A stretch of 64,000 nucleotides of DNA, taken from the NCBI GenBank assembly GCA_019359155.1, contig JAHHHV010000001.1, positions 1-64,000 on the forward strand, read 5' to 3'. Source of the DNA: Pegethrix bostrychoides GSE-TBD4-15B. Its GTDB lineage: Bacteria; Cyanobacteriota; Cyanobacteriia; Elainellales; Elainellaceae. Every line of letters starts with the position of its first letter. Positions within the stretch are counted from its first letter, which is position 1. Positions 26,902-36,183 of the stretch are shown in pieces. A program made the position numbers and the translations under genes. The notes under the pieces are model-generated. The model worked only from the letters and a program-made list of their open reading frames with translations, was not told where the DNA came from and made no database searches.

Positions 26902-27675
26902 CTACGAATACCAACCCGCGAAATCATCGCAGAACTGCGGCAGCGTGATCGAGTGAATGCCAGAATCGCCGGCTACAGAAGCTTTTTCAGCAGCTGTGTT
27001 GTAGCCCCAGGTGGCCAAAAAAAGCTGAACGTCGCCCAAGTCAGGCTGTTTCTGCACCAGATGCAGCGTCTGCAACCGATCCTCAACAAACCAGAAAACT
27101 GCTTCGGGCTGTTCAGCCTTCAGCTCCCGCAAAATCTGGTGTTTGGGCTGCTTGGCTTCTTTGCCAAAGATCCGCAGGCGGCTAAAGTCGATGCCACAGG
27201 GCTGCAAAATTTGCTGAATAAAGCGGCCTTCCTTCGTGCTGATAATCACGACCTGCACGGCTTCTAGCCAGACTGCCAGCCGTTCGGCCACGCCGGGATA
27301 GAGCGACTGCTCGGCCAGCCAGCTGGCTGGGTCAGTGGCAATCCACTGGTCGCGCAGACCGTCTACTTCTGCGGCGAGCTGGGCTGCCGTCAAACCTTCC
27401 TGCTCAATCAGTCGCTGCGACAGTCCCGGCCAGTCTTCGCCCATCTGCGCGGGGCTGTAGCCCGTCAGCAAGGCGCGCAGCAGCATCGGCATTTCCCAGC
27501 CCGTGGCAATCAGAGGCCGCACCTGATAAAACTGCTCAGCTAATCCGGCTGGAGGCGTTTTATCCTCAAGCTGCCAGAGATTACAATAGGCACGCCAAGC
27601 AATCTGGAAATATTCCTTCATGCCGTCGCACAAAACACCGTCAAAATCTAGAGCCAGAACGGTAGGGGCGATCAT
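26902..27675 (-). CDS. HAD-superfamily hydrolase
   Basis: The 257-aa protein shows HAD motif I at the N terminus (TVLALDFDGVLCDGMKEYF; nucleophile Asp in DFDGV), motif II in VVIISTKEGRFIQQIL, the motif III lysine in FGKEAKQPKHQIL and motif IV in FWFVEDRLQTL. A helical cap lies between motifs I and II. It is probably a cytoplasmic phosphatase of unknown substrate; similar cyanobacterial proteins are stand-alone. It converges with tetR at 41 bp. Confidence 0.88.
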   Translation of the reverse strand: MIAPTVLALDFDGVLCDGMKEYFQIAWRAYCNLWQLEDKTPPAGLAEQFYQVRPLIATGWEMPMLLRALLTGYSPAQMGEDWPGLSQRLIEQEGLTAAQLAAEVDGLRDQWIATDPASWLAEQSLYPGVAERLAVWLEAVQVVIISTKEGRFIQQILQPCGIDFSRLRIFGKEAKQPKHQILRELKAEQPEAVFWFVEDRLQTLHLVQKQPDLGDVQLFLATWGYNTAAEKASVAGDSGIHSITLPQFCDDFAGWYS

Positions 27676-27761
27676 AGAGGCTACTCACAAAACTGCTTCA
27701 CCCTAGCATTTCGTCAGCGTTCTGCAAGATGTCAGCGCTACAGTCGCAGAAGGCTCACCCG

Positions 27762-27793
27762 CAGGCTATGGCACCCGCAGGCTATGGCACCCG
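27762..27793. repeat. 16-bp tandem duplication across a stop codon
   Basis: Two perfect copies of caggctatggcacccg. The stop codon of the minus-strand SRPBCC-like gene (27782-27784) lies in the second copy. Confidence 0.9.
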
Positions 27794-28318
27794 CACCGCC
27801 TGCTGCTCCAAATATGCCTTAACGTGGCGGCTCATCTCCACAAAATTTGGCTCTGCCTGCTTGCCCAGCATCTCTTCTGCCAGATGGCTCACCTGCCCGG
27901 TCAGAAAAAACGGTACGCCTTGCAGCCGCTTCGGATCAATGCGTAGCTCGCCTCGACTCTCAATTCTCGTGCCGCTACCTTCAGCAATATATCGATCTAT
28001 GCCCGCCCAAGTCACGGCATCCTGAAACAGCTGAGGCTGAATTCGCCAGTCGGTGGCATACTCTGCGGCTTTCCAGGTGGCAAAATCTGTCCAAGTCAAC
28101 AAGTCTTCGCTCAAAAACGCCTTCAACATCCCCGGAATCTCGCTTTTGCCGTGCCACTCATAGACTTGCTGCACCGTACCGTTTGTCTCCTGCCGCGACT
28201 GGAGCCGCACCTGCTTGACGCTAGCCATCTGCTGCACGAGTTCAGGCAGGTGATCGCGATAGGTGCTATAGACCAGCGCCAGAGGAAACGGCACAAAAAC
28301 GCTTGCGTTAATCAACAT
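27782..28318 (-). CDS. SRPBCC-like conserved protein
   Basis: From the ATG at 28316-28318 the 178-aa product starts MLINASVFVPFPLALVYSTY and continues DHLPELVQQMASVKQVRLQS, ending near LAEEMLGKQAEPNFVEMSRH. It looks like a cyanobacterial START/SRPBCC (polyketide-cyclase-like) protein, a small-ligand or membrane-lipid binding fold; the function is unknown. The frame extends upstream to 28498 through a hydrophobic stretch, but the shorter start gives the usual N terminus. The assignment rests on overall pattern, not a catalytic motif. Confidence 0.65.
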   Translation of the reverse strand: MLINASVFVPFPLALVYSTYRDHLPELVQQMASVKQVRLQSRQETNGTVQQVYEWHGKSEIPGMLKAFLSEDLLTWTDFATWKAAEYATDWRIQPQLFQDAVTWAGIDRYIAEGSGTRIESRGELRIDPKRLQGVPFFLTGQVSHLAEEMLGKQAEPNFVEMSRHVKAYLEQQAVRVP

Positions 28319-28667
28319 GTTAAATCGAAGATATGGATCAGGGAGTTCAAGAGCCTGAGCGAGCTGTAATGCGAGATATAGAATTGGGGCAAGTATAGCA
28401 GTTGGGATCAGCCTTAGAGATGAACGAATCTTAAGCAATGTTGCGATGGTCAGCAGGTGCAATGGTGAGCAGCGGTTGAGCCTTGCCCCAACTTCCATTT
28501 AACGGCGTTTTGAGAGCTGCCGCGAGTGAGGATCTCCGGTCTGGGAGCAGCGGTTTCTACGCTGAATTAACCGACCTGAGCAGGCTAGAGGTCGCGCGGC
28601 AATCCAAGCAGGCTAGAATTGAGCTGTCGCCGCCCCTATTTTTGCCCTTTACAAGCCTGCCCTGCTT
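28319..28667. other. Divergent intergenic region upstream of purL
   Basis: These 349 bp hold the promoters for purL and the SRPBCC-like gene. The motif agcaggctaga occurs twice (near 28578 and 28607). No PurR-like operator or riboswitch fold was recognised. Confidence 0.4.
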
Positions 28668-31025
28668 ATGTCTGTTACGCCTGCCCCCTTTTCTGCCGCC
28701 GAAATTGCCGCCGAAGGCATCAAGCCCGACGAGTACAGCGAGATTGTGCGACGCTTGGGGCGACATCCCAACAAGGCCGAACTGGGCATGTTTGGCGTGA
28801 TGTGGTCAGAGCACTGCTGCTACAAAAACTCGCGGCCATTGCTGAAGCAGTTTCCGACAACGGGCGCAAGCGTTTTAGTCGGCCCTGGCGAGAATGCAGG
28901 CGTGGTGGATATGGGCGACGGGCTGCATCTAGCCTTTAAAATTGAGTCGCACAATCACCCGTCGGCGGTGGAGCCGTTCCAGGGCGCAGCCACAGGCGTG
29001 GGCGGCATTCTGCGCGATATTTTTACCATGGGGGCACGACCGATTGCAGTGCTCAACTCGCTGCGGTTTGGCTCGCTCGCAGAGGCGCGATCTCGGCGGC
29101 TGCTCAGCGGCGTGGTGGCCGGGATTTCGCACTATGGCAACTCGGTGGGCGTGCCGACAGTGGGCGGCGAGGTTTACTTTGACCCGGCCTACTCCGGCAA
29201 TCCGCTGGTGAATGCGATGGCGCTGGGGCTAATGGAAACGCCTGAAATCGTTAAGTCTGGGGCGCAGGGCATCGGCAATCCAGTGCTGTATGTTGGCTCC
29301 ACGACCGGGCGCGACGGCATGGGCGGTGCCAGCTTTGCCAGCGCTGAGCTGAGCGAACAGTCGTTGGACGATCGGCCTGCGGTACAGGTGGGCGACCCGT
29401 TTTTGGAGAAATCGCTGATTGAAGCCTGTCTGGAGGCGTTCAAGACGGGCGCGGTAGTGGCGGCGCAGGATATGGGGGCAGCAGGCATCACCTGCTCGAC
29501 GGCGGAGATGGCGGCCAGAGGCGGCGTGGGGATTGAGTTTGACCTCGATAAAATTCCGGTGCGCGAAACCGGGATGCTCCCGTATGAATATTTGCTTTCA
29601 GAGTCACAGGAACGGATGCTGTTTGTGGCTGAACAAGGCCGAGAGCCGGAGCTCATCGAGATTTTCGAGCGCTGGGGGCTGCATGCAGTGGTGGCTGGCA
29701 CGGTGATTGCCGAGCCAATGGTGCGGATTCTGTTTCAGGGCAAAACTGCCGCCGAGATTCCGGCCACGGCGCTCTCAGACAATACGCCGATTTACCACCA
29801 CGAGCTGCCGCCTGAACCGCCTGCCTATGCCCAGACCGCATGGCGCTGGAGCGCATCTGATCTGCCGGATTGCGATGCCGCTGGCATCACGATTGCCGGT
29901 CAGCCGCAGTCCTGGAATCAGGTGTTGCTCACGCTGCTCGACAGCCCGACCATTGCCTCGAAGCGCTGGATCTACCGTCAGTATGACCATCAGGTGCAGA
30001 ACAACACGGTGATTTTTCCGGGCGGCGCAGATGCGGCAGTGATCCGACTACGACCTCAGCTTGCGACTGCCGATGCAGCGCTCACCTATCGCGGCGTGGC
30101 GGCTACCGTAGACTGCAACGCCCGCTACGTCTACCTACATCCCTACGAAGGCGCGAAAATGGCCGTGGCCGAGGCGGCGCGAAACCTGAGCTGCGTGGGC
30201 GCAGAGCCAGTTGCCGTCACTGATAACCTCAACTTTGGTAGCCCCGAAAACCCGACAGGCTACTGGCAGCTATCCGAAGCCTGCCGAGGCTTGGCCGCAG
30301 CCTGCCGCGAGCTAGGAACGCCTGTGACCGGCGGCAATGTCTCGCTTTACAACGAAACGCTCAACTCAGAGGGCAAGCCGCAGGCCATCTACCCGACTCC
30401 CGTGGTCGGTATGGTGGGGCAAGTCGCTGATATTCGCCAAACTTGTGGCCAGGGCTGGCAGGCCGCAGGCGACTTGATTTATTTGCTGGGAAAATCAGGT
30501 CAGCCAAATCTGACGCTGGGCGGCTCTGAATATCTGGCGGTGCTGCATCAAACGGTGGCCGGACTGCCGCCATTGGTTAATCTTGATCTGGAGCGGCGGG
30601 TGCAGGCGGCCTGCCGGACGGGAATCCAGCGGGGCTGGCTGCGCTCGGCGCATGACTGTGCAGAGGGTGGATTAGCTGTAGCCCTCGCTGAATCCTGCAT
30701 TGGCGGTGGGTTGGGCGCTGAGATTCAGCTGATCAACTCAGCGGCTCGCTGGGACTTGCGGCTGTTTGGCGAAGGCAGCGCCCAGATTTTGGTCTCCCTG
30801 TCGCCGGAGTCTGTCTCTGACTGGGAGCAGTACCTAGAGCAGCAGTTGCCCGACGACTGGCAGCGGCTGGGGCAGGTGGGTGGCAGGACGCTGAGAATCA
30901 GCAGCACCGCACCGATAATCGAGCTGAGCCTGAGCGAAATGCAAGACTACTGGGGTAGCGCCATTGAGCGACGGTTGGCTTCAGCCGATCTCACTTTGGA
31001 TACTGGCACTAGCCAATTTCATTAG
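28668..31025 (+). CDS. purL: Phosphoribosylformylglycinamidine synthase subunit PurL
   Basis: The 785-aa small-type PurL makes FGAM from FGAR, ATP and ammonia delivered by PurQ/PurS. Signatures include [85 protein letters not shown] and the second half ATDNLNFG-like [28 protein letters not shown] and [17 protein letters not shown]. Length fits the PurL of the PurLQS complex. Neither purQ nor purS is in the window. A 13-bp tandem repeat runs across its stop codon. Confidence 0.97.
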   Translation: MSVTPAPFSAAEIAAEGIKPDEYSEIVRRLGRHPNKAELGMFGVMWSEHCCYKNSRPLLKQFPTTGASVLVGPGENAGVVDMGDGLHLAFKIESHNHPSAVEPFQGAATGVGGILRDIFTMGARPIAVLNSLRFGSLAEARSRRLLSGVVAGISHYGNSVGVPTVGGEVYFDPAYSGNPLVNAMALGLMETPEIVKSGAQGIGNPVLYVGSTTGRDGMGGASFASAELSEQSLDDRPAVQVGDPFLEKSLIEACLEAFKTGAVVAAQDMGAAGITCSTAEMAARGGVGIEFDLDKIPVRETGMLPYEYLLSESQERMLFVAEQGREPELIEIFERWGLHAVVAGTVIAEPMVRILFQGKTAAEIPATALSDNTPIYHHELPPEPPAYAQTAWRWSASDLPDCDAAGITIAGQPQSWNQVLLTLLDSPTIASKRWIYRQYDHQVQNNTVIFPGGADAAVIRLRPQLATADAALTYRGVAATVDCNARYVYLHPYEGAKMAVAEAARNLSCVGAEPVAVTDNLNFGSPENPTGYWQLSEACRGLAAACRELGTPVTGGNVSLYNETLNSEGKPQAIYPTPVVGMVGQVADIRQTCGQGWQAAGDLIYLLGKSGQPNLTLGGSEYLAVLHQTVAGLPPLVNLDLERRVQAACRTGIQRGWLRSAHDCAEGGLAVALAESCIGGGLGAEIQLINSAARWDLRLFGEGSAQILVSLSPESVSDWEQYLEQQLPDDWQRLGQVGGRTLRISSTAPIIELSLSEMQDYWGSAIERRLASADLTLDTGTSQFH

Positions 31026-31071
31026 CCAATCTTATCAGCCAATCTAGTGTGAAACATCTAGTGTGAAATAT
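31011..31071. repeat. Two short tandem repeats at the end of purL
   Basis: Three copies of a 13-bp unit (agccaatttcatt, agccaatcttatc, agccaatctagtg; 31011-31049) start within purL and include its stop TAG at 31023-31025. They run into a 14-bp unit (ctagtgtgaaacat, ctagtgtgaaatat; 31044-31071). Confidence 0.85.
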
Positions 31072-31089
31072 GAATAGAGCCACCCATCC

Positions 31090-31800
31090 ATGCAGATTTT
31101 GATTGTCGAAGACGAAGCTGAAATTGCTCAGCTGATCCAGCTCTACCTGGAAAAAGAAGGCTTCTCCTGCCAAACTTGTCGAGACGGCATTGCAGCACTA
31201 CAAGCTTTTCAGGAGCAGCAGCCTGATTTGGTCATTTTAGATCTGATGATCCCCGGCATGGACGGTTTGGAGGTCTGCACGCGGATTCGCCAAAAGCCAG
31301 GAACCAAAGATCCCTACATTCTGATGCTGACGGCCAAAGGCGAAGAGATCGACCGGATTATCGGCCTCTCCACCGGGGCAGATGACTATATGGTGAAGCC
31401 CTTTAGCCCCAGAGAACTCGTAGCGCGGGTGCGGGCATTGCTGCGGCGCACGCTGCGTCAGGGTGGCCAGACTCGCAGCTACCAAACTCCGCACTTTTCG
31501 GTGGATCTAGACCAACGGGTGGCTCTCCGCCAGACTGCCGCTGACAGCACCGAAACGCTGGATCTGACGACGCTAGAGTTTGATCTACTCTCCACCTTCA
31601 TGAGCTATCCGGGGCGCGTTTGGAACCGTAGCCAGCTGATTGAGCGACTCTGGGGCAATGACTTCTACGGCGATGAGCGGGTGGTGGATACGCATATTGC
31701 CCGCCTCCGCAAAAAAATTGAGCCTGATCCAGCCAGCCCTACCTTTGTGAAAACGGTGATTGGCGTGGGCTACAGATTTGAAGATGCTGCCGCCAGCTAA
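31090..31800 (+). CDS. OmpR/PhoB-family response regulator
   Basis: The 236-aa protein has a receiver domain (MQILIVEDEAEIAQLIQLYL; phospho-acceptor Asp51 in LVILDLMIPGMDGLEV; Thr in LMLTAKGEE; Lys in YMVKPFSPREL) and a winged-helix DNA-binding domain (LTTLEFDLLSTFMSYPGRVW, DERVVDTHIARLRKKIE, TVIGVGYRFE). No kinase gene is adjacent; the nearest is the histidine kinase at 36124-37461 on the other strand. The following permease starts 23 bp downstream, so the two may be co-transcribed. Confidence 0.93.
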   Translation: MQILIVEDEAEIAQLIQLYLEKEGFSCQTCRDGIAALQAFQEQQPDLVILDLMIPGMDGLEVCTRIRQKPGTKDPYILMLTAKGEEIDRIIGLSTGADDYMVKPFSPRELVARVRALLRRTLRQGGQTRSYQTPHFSVDLDQRVALRQTAADSTETLDLTTLEFDLLSTFMSYPGRVWNRSQLIERLWGNDFYGDERVVDTHIARLRKKIEPDPASPTFVKTVIGVGYRFEDAAAS

Positions 31801-31823
31801 CCTGCCGCTACTCACCAGACTAA

Positions 31824-32462
31824 ATGGATCTCTTTATCCGCGCCCTTGAATATGCCATCAGCGATTTTGATAAGCTGCTAGCGGCTTTTCACCAGCATTT
31901 GCTGCTTGTCTTTGTGCCGCTGACGATTGGGCTGGGGTTGGGCTTGCCGTTGGGGCTATGGAGCGCTCGTTCTAAGCTGGCCTCGACCGTACTGATTAAT
32001 CTGTTTAACGGCCTGCGAGTAATGCCGAGTCTGGCGGTTTTGTTTGTGGCGATTCCCTACTTTGGCCTCAGCTTTCAGTCAGCTGCAATTGCCCTGACGC
32101 TGCTGGTGATGCCGCCGATTTTAATCAATACAGACGTGGCCTTTCGCAGCATTGACCCGATGATTCGCGAGGCGGCTCAAGGCATGGGCATGAGTCCGGG
32201 ACAGGTGCTGCGCTCAATTGAAATTCCGCTGGCGCTGCCGATCATCATTTCTGGAATCAAGACGGCCACCGTTGAAGTGATCGCTAGCGCCACGCTGGCC
32301 GCCTTTATTGGCGCAGGTGGGCTGGGCAGTTTTATTGTGCTGGGCTTTGCGCTCTACGACATCCCGACTCTGCTGACTGGCGCGATTCCGGTGGCGCTGT
32401 TGGCGCTGCTGGCCGAACTGGGGTTGAGCAGCCTGCAACGAGCCGTGCAGCCACCTCGTTAG
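31824..32462 (+). CDS. Osmoprotectant-type ABC transporter permease (OpuBB/ProW-like)
   Basis: The 212-aa protein is a binding-protein-dependent transport permease with about five membrane helices (LLLVFVPLTIGLGLGLPLGL at the N terminus). The EAA-loop region reads MIREAAQGMGMSPGQVLRSIEIPLALPIIISGI. Its size and sequence resemble the OpuBB/OpuBD permeases of glycine betaine/choline uptake. No ATPase or substrate-binding gene is adjacent; a second permease of the same class lies on the opposite strand 326 bp away. Substrate is inferred from family only. Confidence 0.87.
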   Translation: MDLFIRALEYAISDFDKLLAAFHQHLLLVFVPLTIGLGLGLPLGLWSARSKLASTVLINLFNGLRVMPSLAVLFVAIPYFGLSFQSAAIALTLLVMPPILINTDVAFRSIDPMIREAAQGMGMSPGQVLRSIEIPLALPIIISGIKTATVEVIASATLAAFIGAGGLGSFIVLGFALYDIPTLLTGAIPVALLALLAELGLSSLQRAVQPPR

Positions 32463-32573
32463 TCAGGACGGAATGACAATTGGCTGCGCTATCGCTGCAT
32501 GCTGTCGCTGCAACCTATCTATAATGAAAGCGTTGTGTGAATCGTCCAATCGGCTAGAAATAGGAGTTTTTCT

Positions 32574-32777
32574 ATGCCTCCAGTCCCCTCAAAGGCCATA
32601 GCGCCCACTCAGGCGCGGTCTGGTCGGCTCCAACGTCGTCAATCTTGGTTTCAAACAGTCTTGGCAAAGCTGCAATCTTGGACAAAGCAAGAAATCGTCA
32701 GTGACGATCCGTGGGATGTCGAGACGCTATTCCCTGATTCGCCGGAAGACTCTAAGTCAAAACCGCCTGAGCCGTAG
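32574..32777 (+). CDS. Small hypothetical protein
   Basis: The 67-aa product has a basic N-terminal half (RSGRLQRRQSWFQTVLAKLQ) and an acidic C-terminal half with DDPWDVETLFPDSPED. The function is not recognised. A good ribosome-binding site, TAGGAG, precedes the ATG by about 7 nt. The gene sits alone between two convergent ABC permease genes, ending 11 bp before the stop of the second. A real gene is likely because of the RBS and clean frame, but no family was identified. Confidence 0.6.
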   Translation: MPPVPSKAIAPTQARSGRLQRRQSWFQTVLAKLQSWTKQEIVSDDPWDVETLFPDSPEDSKSKPPEP

Positions 32778-32788
32778 CGGGGATTTGG

Positions 32789-33436
32789 CTATCGAGCGAC
32801 ACGCATCCGTAAGCCCTGTCGTCGCGTCGGGTGTGCTGCCCATTCCAGCGTCAAAAACAGGCCGTTGATCGCAAAAGCCAGCAGCGAAACGGCGATTGCG
32901 CCCGCCCAGATTTTGTCGTAGCGAGACTGAGCGATGCCGTCAAACAGCAGTGTCCCTAAGCCGCCCGCCCCGAATTTAGCGCCAATTGTGGCAATTGCAA
33001 TCGTGACAACTGCCGCAATCCGCAGGCCAGCCAGAAAGATCGGTAGCACCAGCGGCACCTGAATCTGCCACCAGCGCTGCCAGGGATTCATGCCCATGCC
33101 GCGTGCCGCTTCCAGTACCGCAGGCCGGATGGCATCTAGCCCAACTGTTAAGCTGCGAACCAAAATTACCTGAGCATAGGCCACCATTGCCGCAATCACC
33201 GACTTAGCGCCCAGCCCCAAGAGCGGCACCAGCAGGATCATGAACGCCAAGCTCGGAATCGTGTAGAGAATCCCTAAAAAGCCCAGAATTGGCAGGTTCA
33301 GCCAGCGGTAGCGATGGACGAGCAGCGCCAGCGGCACGGCGACTAGTACGGCAATCAGCAACGTCAGGCTAGTCATGGAGAGATGCTGGAGCAGCAGCTT
33401 CCAGACGACAGTCGGATTTTTGAGCAGGTAGTCCAT
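32789..33436 (-). CDS. Osmoprotectant-type ABC transporter permease (OpuBD/ProW-like)
   Basis: The 215-aa permease has about five membrane helices (MTSLTLLIAVLVAVPLALLV; FLGILYTIPSLAFMILLVPL). The cytoplasmic loop reads AVLEAARGMGMNPWQRWWQIQVPLVLPIFLAGL and the tail IGAKFGAGGLGTLLFDGIAQ. It is the same family as the protein at 31824-32462 and could pair with it as a heterodimer, as in OpuB/OpuC systems, though it is transcribed in the opposite direction. No ATPase or binding protein is nearby. Confidence 0.87.
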   Translation of the reverse strand: MDYLLKNPTVVWKLLLQHLSMTSLTLLIAVLVAVPLALLVHRYRWLNLPILGFLGILYTIPSLAFMILLVPLLGLGAKSVIAAMVAYAQVILVRSLTVGLDAIRPAVLEAARGMGMNPWQRWWQIQVPLVLPIFLAGLRIAAVVTIAIATIGAKFGAGGLGTLLFDGIAQSRYDKIWAGAIAVSLLAFAINGLFLTLEWAAHPTRRQGLRMRVAR

Positions 33437-33612
33437 GCAAGGTTGGGGCAGGGTTTGAGTTCATTCATCCTAATAATCGCTTCAGTTCAAAAACTATAGC
33501 GACAGGACAAGGCTAACCGTTTAGTATCTTGAGTATTAGTATCTTAAGTAACAGCCAGCGGGCGCGAGAACCTCTAGCTTCTACTCATCATCAGCCACTC
33601 TAGATCAAGCCT

Positions 33613-35058
33613 GTGCAATTTAACCAATATGACCCCGGCGATTTCTACGACGAGCTGTTTTTAGCTCCGGGTCAGCCACGACCGGAGGCCGCGTCGCTGA
33701 TTGAGCGCATCAATGGTCTCTCGACGCTTGAACTCCAGCAGCGGCAGCAGGCGGCGCAAAACGCGCTGTTTAAGCTGGGTGTCACCTTTAATGTCTACAG
33801 CGACAATCAGGGCACCGAGCGAATTTTGCCGTTTGATATTATTCCGCGCACGCTGTCGGCGACAGAATGGAACCAGCTCGAAATAGGCTTGAAGCAGCGA
33901 ATTGAGGCGCTCAACTTATTTTTGGGCGATATCTACGGCGAGCAAAAAATAGTCAAAGACGGCATCATCCCAGCCGAGCTGGTTGAGTCAGCCAGCGGTT
34001 TTCTCAAGCCCTGCATTGGCCTGAAGCCGCCCAGAAATATCTGGTGTCACATTACCGGCACAGATCTGGTGCGCGACCGGGACGGCCAGTGGTACGTACT
34101 GGAAGATAATCTGCGCTGCCCGTCGGGGATATCTTACGTGCTGGAAAACCGCCGGGTGATGAAGAGCACCTTTCCACAGGTGTTCAATCGGGTGAATATT
34201 CTGCCTGTCGATGACTATCCAGGCCAGTTACTCGAAACGCTGCTGCATCTCGCCCCGCCGGGACTGCCCGAACCAACCGTAGTGGTGCTGACTCCTGGTA
34301 TGCACAACTCGGCCTACTTCGAGCATTCATTTCTGGCGCAGCAGATGGGCGTGGAGCTGGTCGAAGGTCGGGATTTGGTCGTAGCTGATGGCTATCTGCA
34401 AATGCGAACCACGCGCGGCCTGAAGCGGGTAGACGTGATCTACCGCCGAATTGACGATGAGTTCATCGACCCACTAGCCTTTCGGCCTGACTCGAGGCTG
34501 GGGATTCCGGGGCTGATGGAGGTCTATCGGGCCGGCAGATTAGCGCTGGCCAACGCGCCGGGGACTGGCATCGCCGACGACAAGGTGATCTACGCCTACG
34601 TGCCGCAGATGATTCGCTATTATCTGGGCGAAGATCAGCTCTTGCCCAACGTGCCGACCTATCTTTGCTGGGAGCCAGAGCAGCTCCAGCATGTTCTGCA
34701 AAACTTGGACAAGCTGGTGGTGAAGGCGGCGGCAGAGTCAGGCGGCTACGGGATGCTGGTGGGGCCACATGCCACGCCCGCCGAGCGGCAGGAATTTAGC
34801 AAACGCATTCAGGCTAGCCCGCGCAACTACATCGCCCAGCCGACGCTCTGCCTCTCGCGCGTACCGACACTGTTTGACGATGCTGCAGGCTCGCGGTTTG
34901 AAGGCTGCCATGTCGATCTGCGGCCTTATATTCTCTATGGCAAAGAGATCTACATCAATCCAGGTGGCCTGACGCGGGTAGCGCTGCGGCGCGGTTCGCT
35001 GGTCGTCAACTCCTCGCAGGGCGGCGGCAGCAAAGATACCTGGGTGGTGGCAGACTAG
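33613..35058 (+). CDS. Circularly permuted ATP-grasp protein (DUF404/DUF407)
   Basis: The 481-aa protein shows the conserved blocks of the circularly permuted ATP-grasp family: [117 protein letters not shown] and [20 protein letters not shown]. The family is proposed to form amide bonds on peptides or amino acids. It is followed after 70 bp by its usual partner, an alpha-E protein; the transglutaminase often found with them is absent here. The start is a GTG at 33613. Confidence 0.92.
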   Translation: MQFNQYDPGDFYDELFLAPGQPRPEAASLIERINGLSTLELQQRQQAAQNALFKLGVTFNVYSDNQGTERILPFDIIPRTLSATEWNQLEIGLKQRIEALNLFLGDIYGEQKIVKDGIIPAELVESASGFLKPCIGLKPPRNIWCHITGTDLVRDRDGQWYVLEDNLRCPSGISYVLENRRVMKSTFPQVFNRVNILPVDDYPGQLLETLLHLAPPGLPEPTVVVLTPGMHNSAYFEHSFLAQQMGVELVEGRDLVVADGYLQMRTTRGLKRVDVIYRRIDDEFIDPLAFRPDSRLGIPGLMEVYRAGRLALANAPGTGIADDKVIYAYVPQMIRYYLGEDQLLPNVPTYLCWEPEQLQHVLQNLDKLVVKAAAESGGYGMLVGPHATPAERQEFSKRIQASPRNYIAQPTLCLSRVPTLFDDAAGSRFEGCHVDLRPYILYGKEIYINPGGLTRVALRRGSLVVNSSQGGGSKDTWVVAD

Positions 35059-35128
35059 CCGTAGCCTTTGTAGATTGACGCATCCTAACTCTGCCTGACT
35101 CTGTAAGATCCTGAATCTCAAACCTCTT

Positions 35129-36169
35129 ATGCTCAGCCGTGTTGCCGACTCAATTTATTGGCTCAATCGCTATGTGGAACGCGCCGAAAATATCGCGCGG
35201 TTCGTCGATGTGAACTTAAACCTGCTGCTGGATGCGCCTGTAGTAATGACGCAGCAGTGGAAGCCGCTGGTGATGACGACGGGAGATTTAGCGCTGTTTG
35301 AGTCGCGCTACGGCGAGGCCACCGCCGACAACGTGATCCACTTTCTCACCTTTGACGAGGCATATCCAAACTCGATTCTGTCCTGCCTTAGAGCAGCTCG
35401 CGAGAACGCCCGTTCGGTGCGCGAAACGATTTCCTCGGAGATGTGGGAGCAGGTGAATACGTTTTATCTGATGGTCAAAGATGCCTCGCAGGCGCAGCCG
35501 CTGGCGCAACTCCCCAGCTTTTTTGCCGAGGTGAAGCTGGCGAGCCATCTGTTTGTGGGCGTGACGGAGGCCACAATGTCGCATAACGAAGGCTGGCATT
35601 TTGGCCGGATGGGGCGGCTGATTGAGCGAGCTGACAAAACAGCGCGGATTCTCGACGTGAAATATTTCATCCTGCTGCCTGCGGTGAATCTCGTCGGCAC
35701 GGCACTAGATGAGTTGCAGTGGATTGCTCTGCTCAAGTCAGCCAGCGGCTACGAAATGTATCGCAAAACCGAGCGGCGGATCAGCCCCACCAGCGTCGCC
35801 AAGTTTTTGCTGCTCAACCGCGAATTCCCGCGCTCCATTCAGTTTTGCCTGCTGGAAGCCGAGCGTTCGCTCTGTCAAATCACGGGCGCAACCCCCGGCA
35901 TCTGGCAGAATCCAGCCGAGCGGACGCTGGGCAAGCTGCGAGCCGAGCTGGATTTTACGATGATCGAAGAGGTGATTCAGGCGGGGCTGCATGAGTTTCT
36001 CGATCATATCCAAGCGCAGCTCAACCTGGTGGGCAAAGAGGTGTTTGAAACTTTCTTAACGCTAGAACCCACAGCTGAGGCGGCCAGTCACTCAGCCAGT
36101 CAGTCGGCTAGTCACTCAGCCAGTCACTCAGCTTCGTTGAGCCAGACCACGGCGGCTGTGCCAGATTGA
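35129..36169 (+). CDS. Alpha-E domain protein (DUF403)
   Basis: The 346-aa all-helical protein starts MLSRVADSIYWLNRYVERAE and contains SCLRAARENARSVRETISSE, HNEGWHFGRMGRLIERADKT and FLLLNREFPRSIQFCLLEAE, the hallmarks of the alpha-E family that accompanies the permuted ATP-grasp enzyme. The last 25 residues or so are a Ser/Ala/His/Gln repeat (SASQSASHSASHSAS) encoded by a 12-bp DNA repeat and look like a recent addition. The 3' end overlaps the convergent histidine kinase gene by 46 bp. Confidence 0.9.
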   Translation: MLSRVADSIYWLNRYVERAENIARFVDVNLNLLLDAPVVMTQQWKPLVMTTGDLALFESRYGEATADNVIHFLTFDEAYPNSILSCLRAARENARSVRETISSEMWEQVNTFYLMVKDASQAQPLAQLPSFFAEVKLASHLFVGVTEATMSHNEGWHFGRMGRLIERADKTARILDVKYFILLPAVNLVGTALDELQWIALLKSASGYEMYRKTERRISPTSVAKFLLLNREFPRSIQFCLLEAERSLCQITGATPGIWQNPAERTLGKLRAELDFTMIEEVIQAGLHEFLDHIQAQLNLVGKEVFETFLTLEPTAEAASHSASQSASHSASHSASLSQTTAAVPD

Positions 36170-36183
36170 GCGCCAGATTGAGC
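36085..36183. repeat. 12-bp tandem repeats in the overlap of two convergent genes
   Basis: Four copies of cagtcactcagc (36085-36132, copies 2 and 3 with substitutions) encode the Ser-rich tail of the alpha-E protein on the plus strand and hold the kinase stop codon on the minus strand. A second unit, gccagattgagc, occurs twice (36160-36183) and spans the alpha-E stop codon. Confidence 0.85.
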
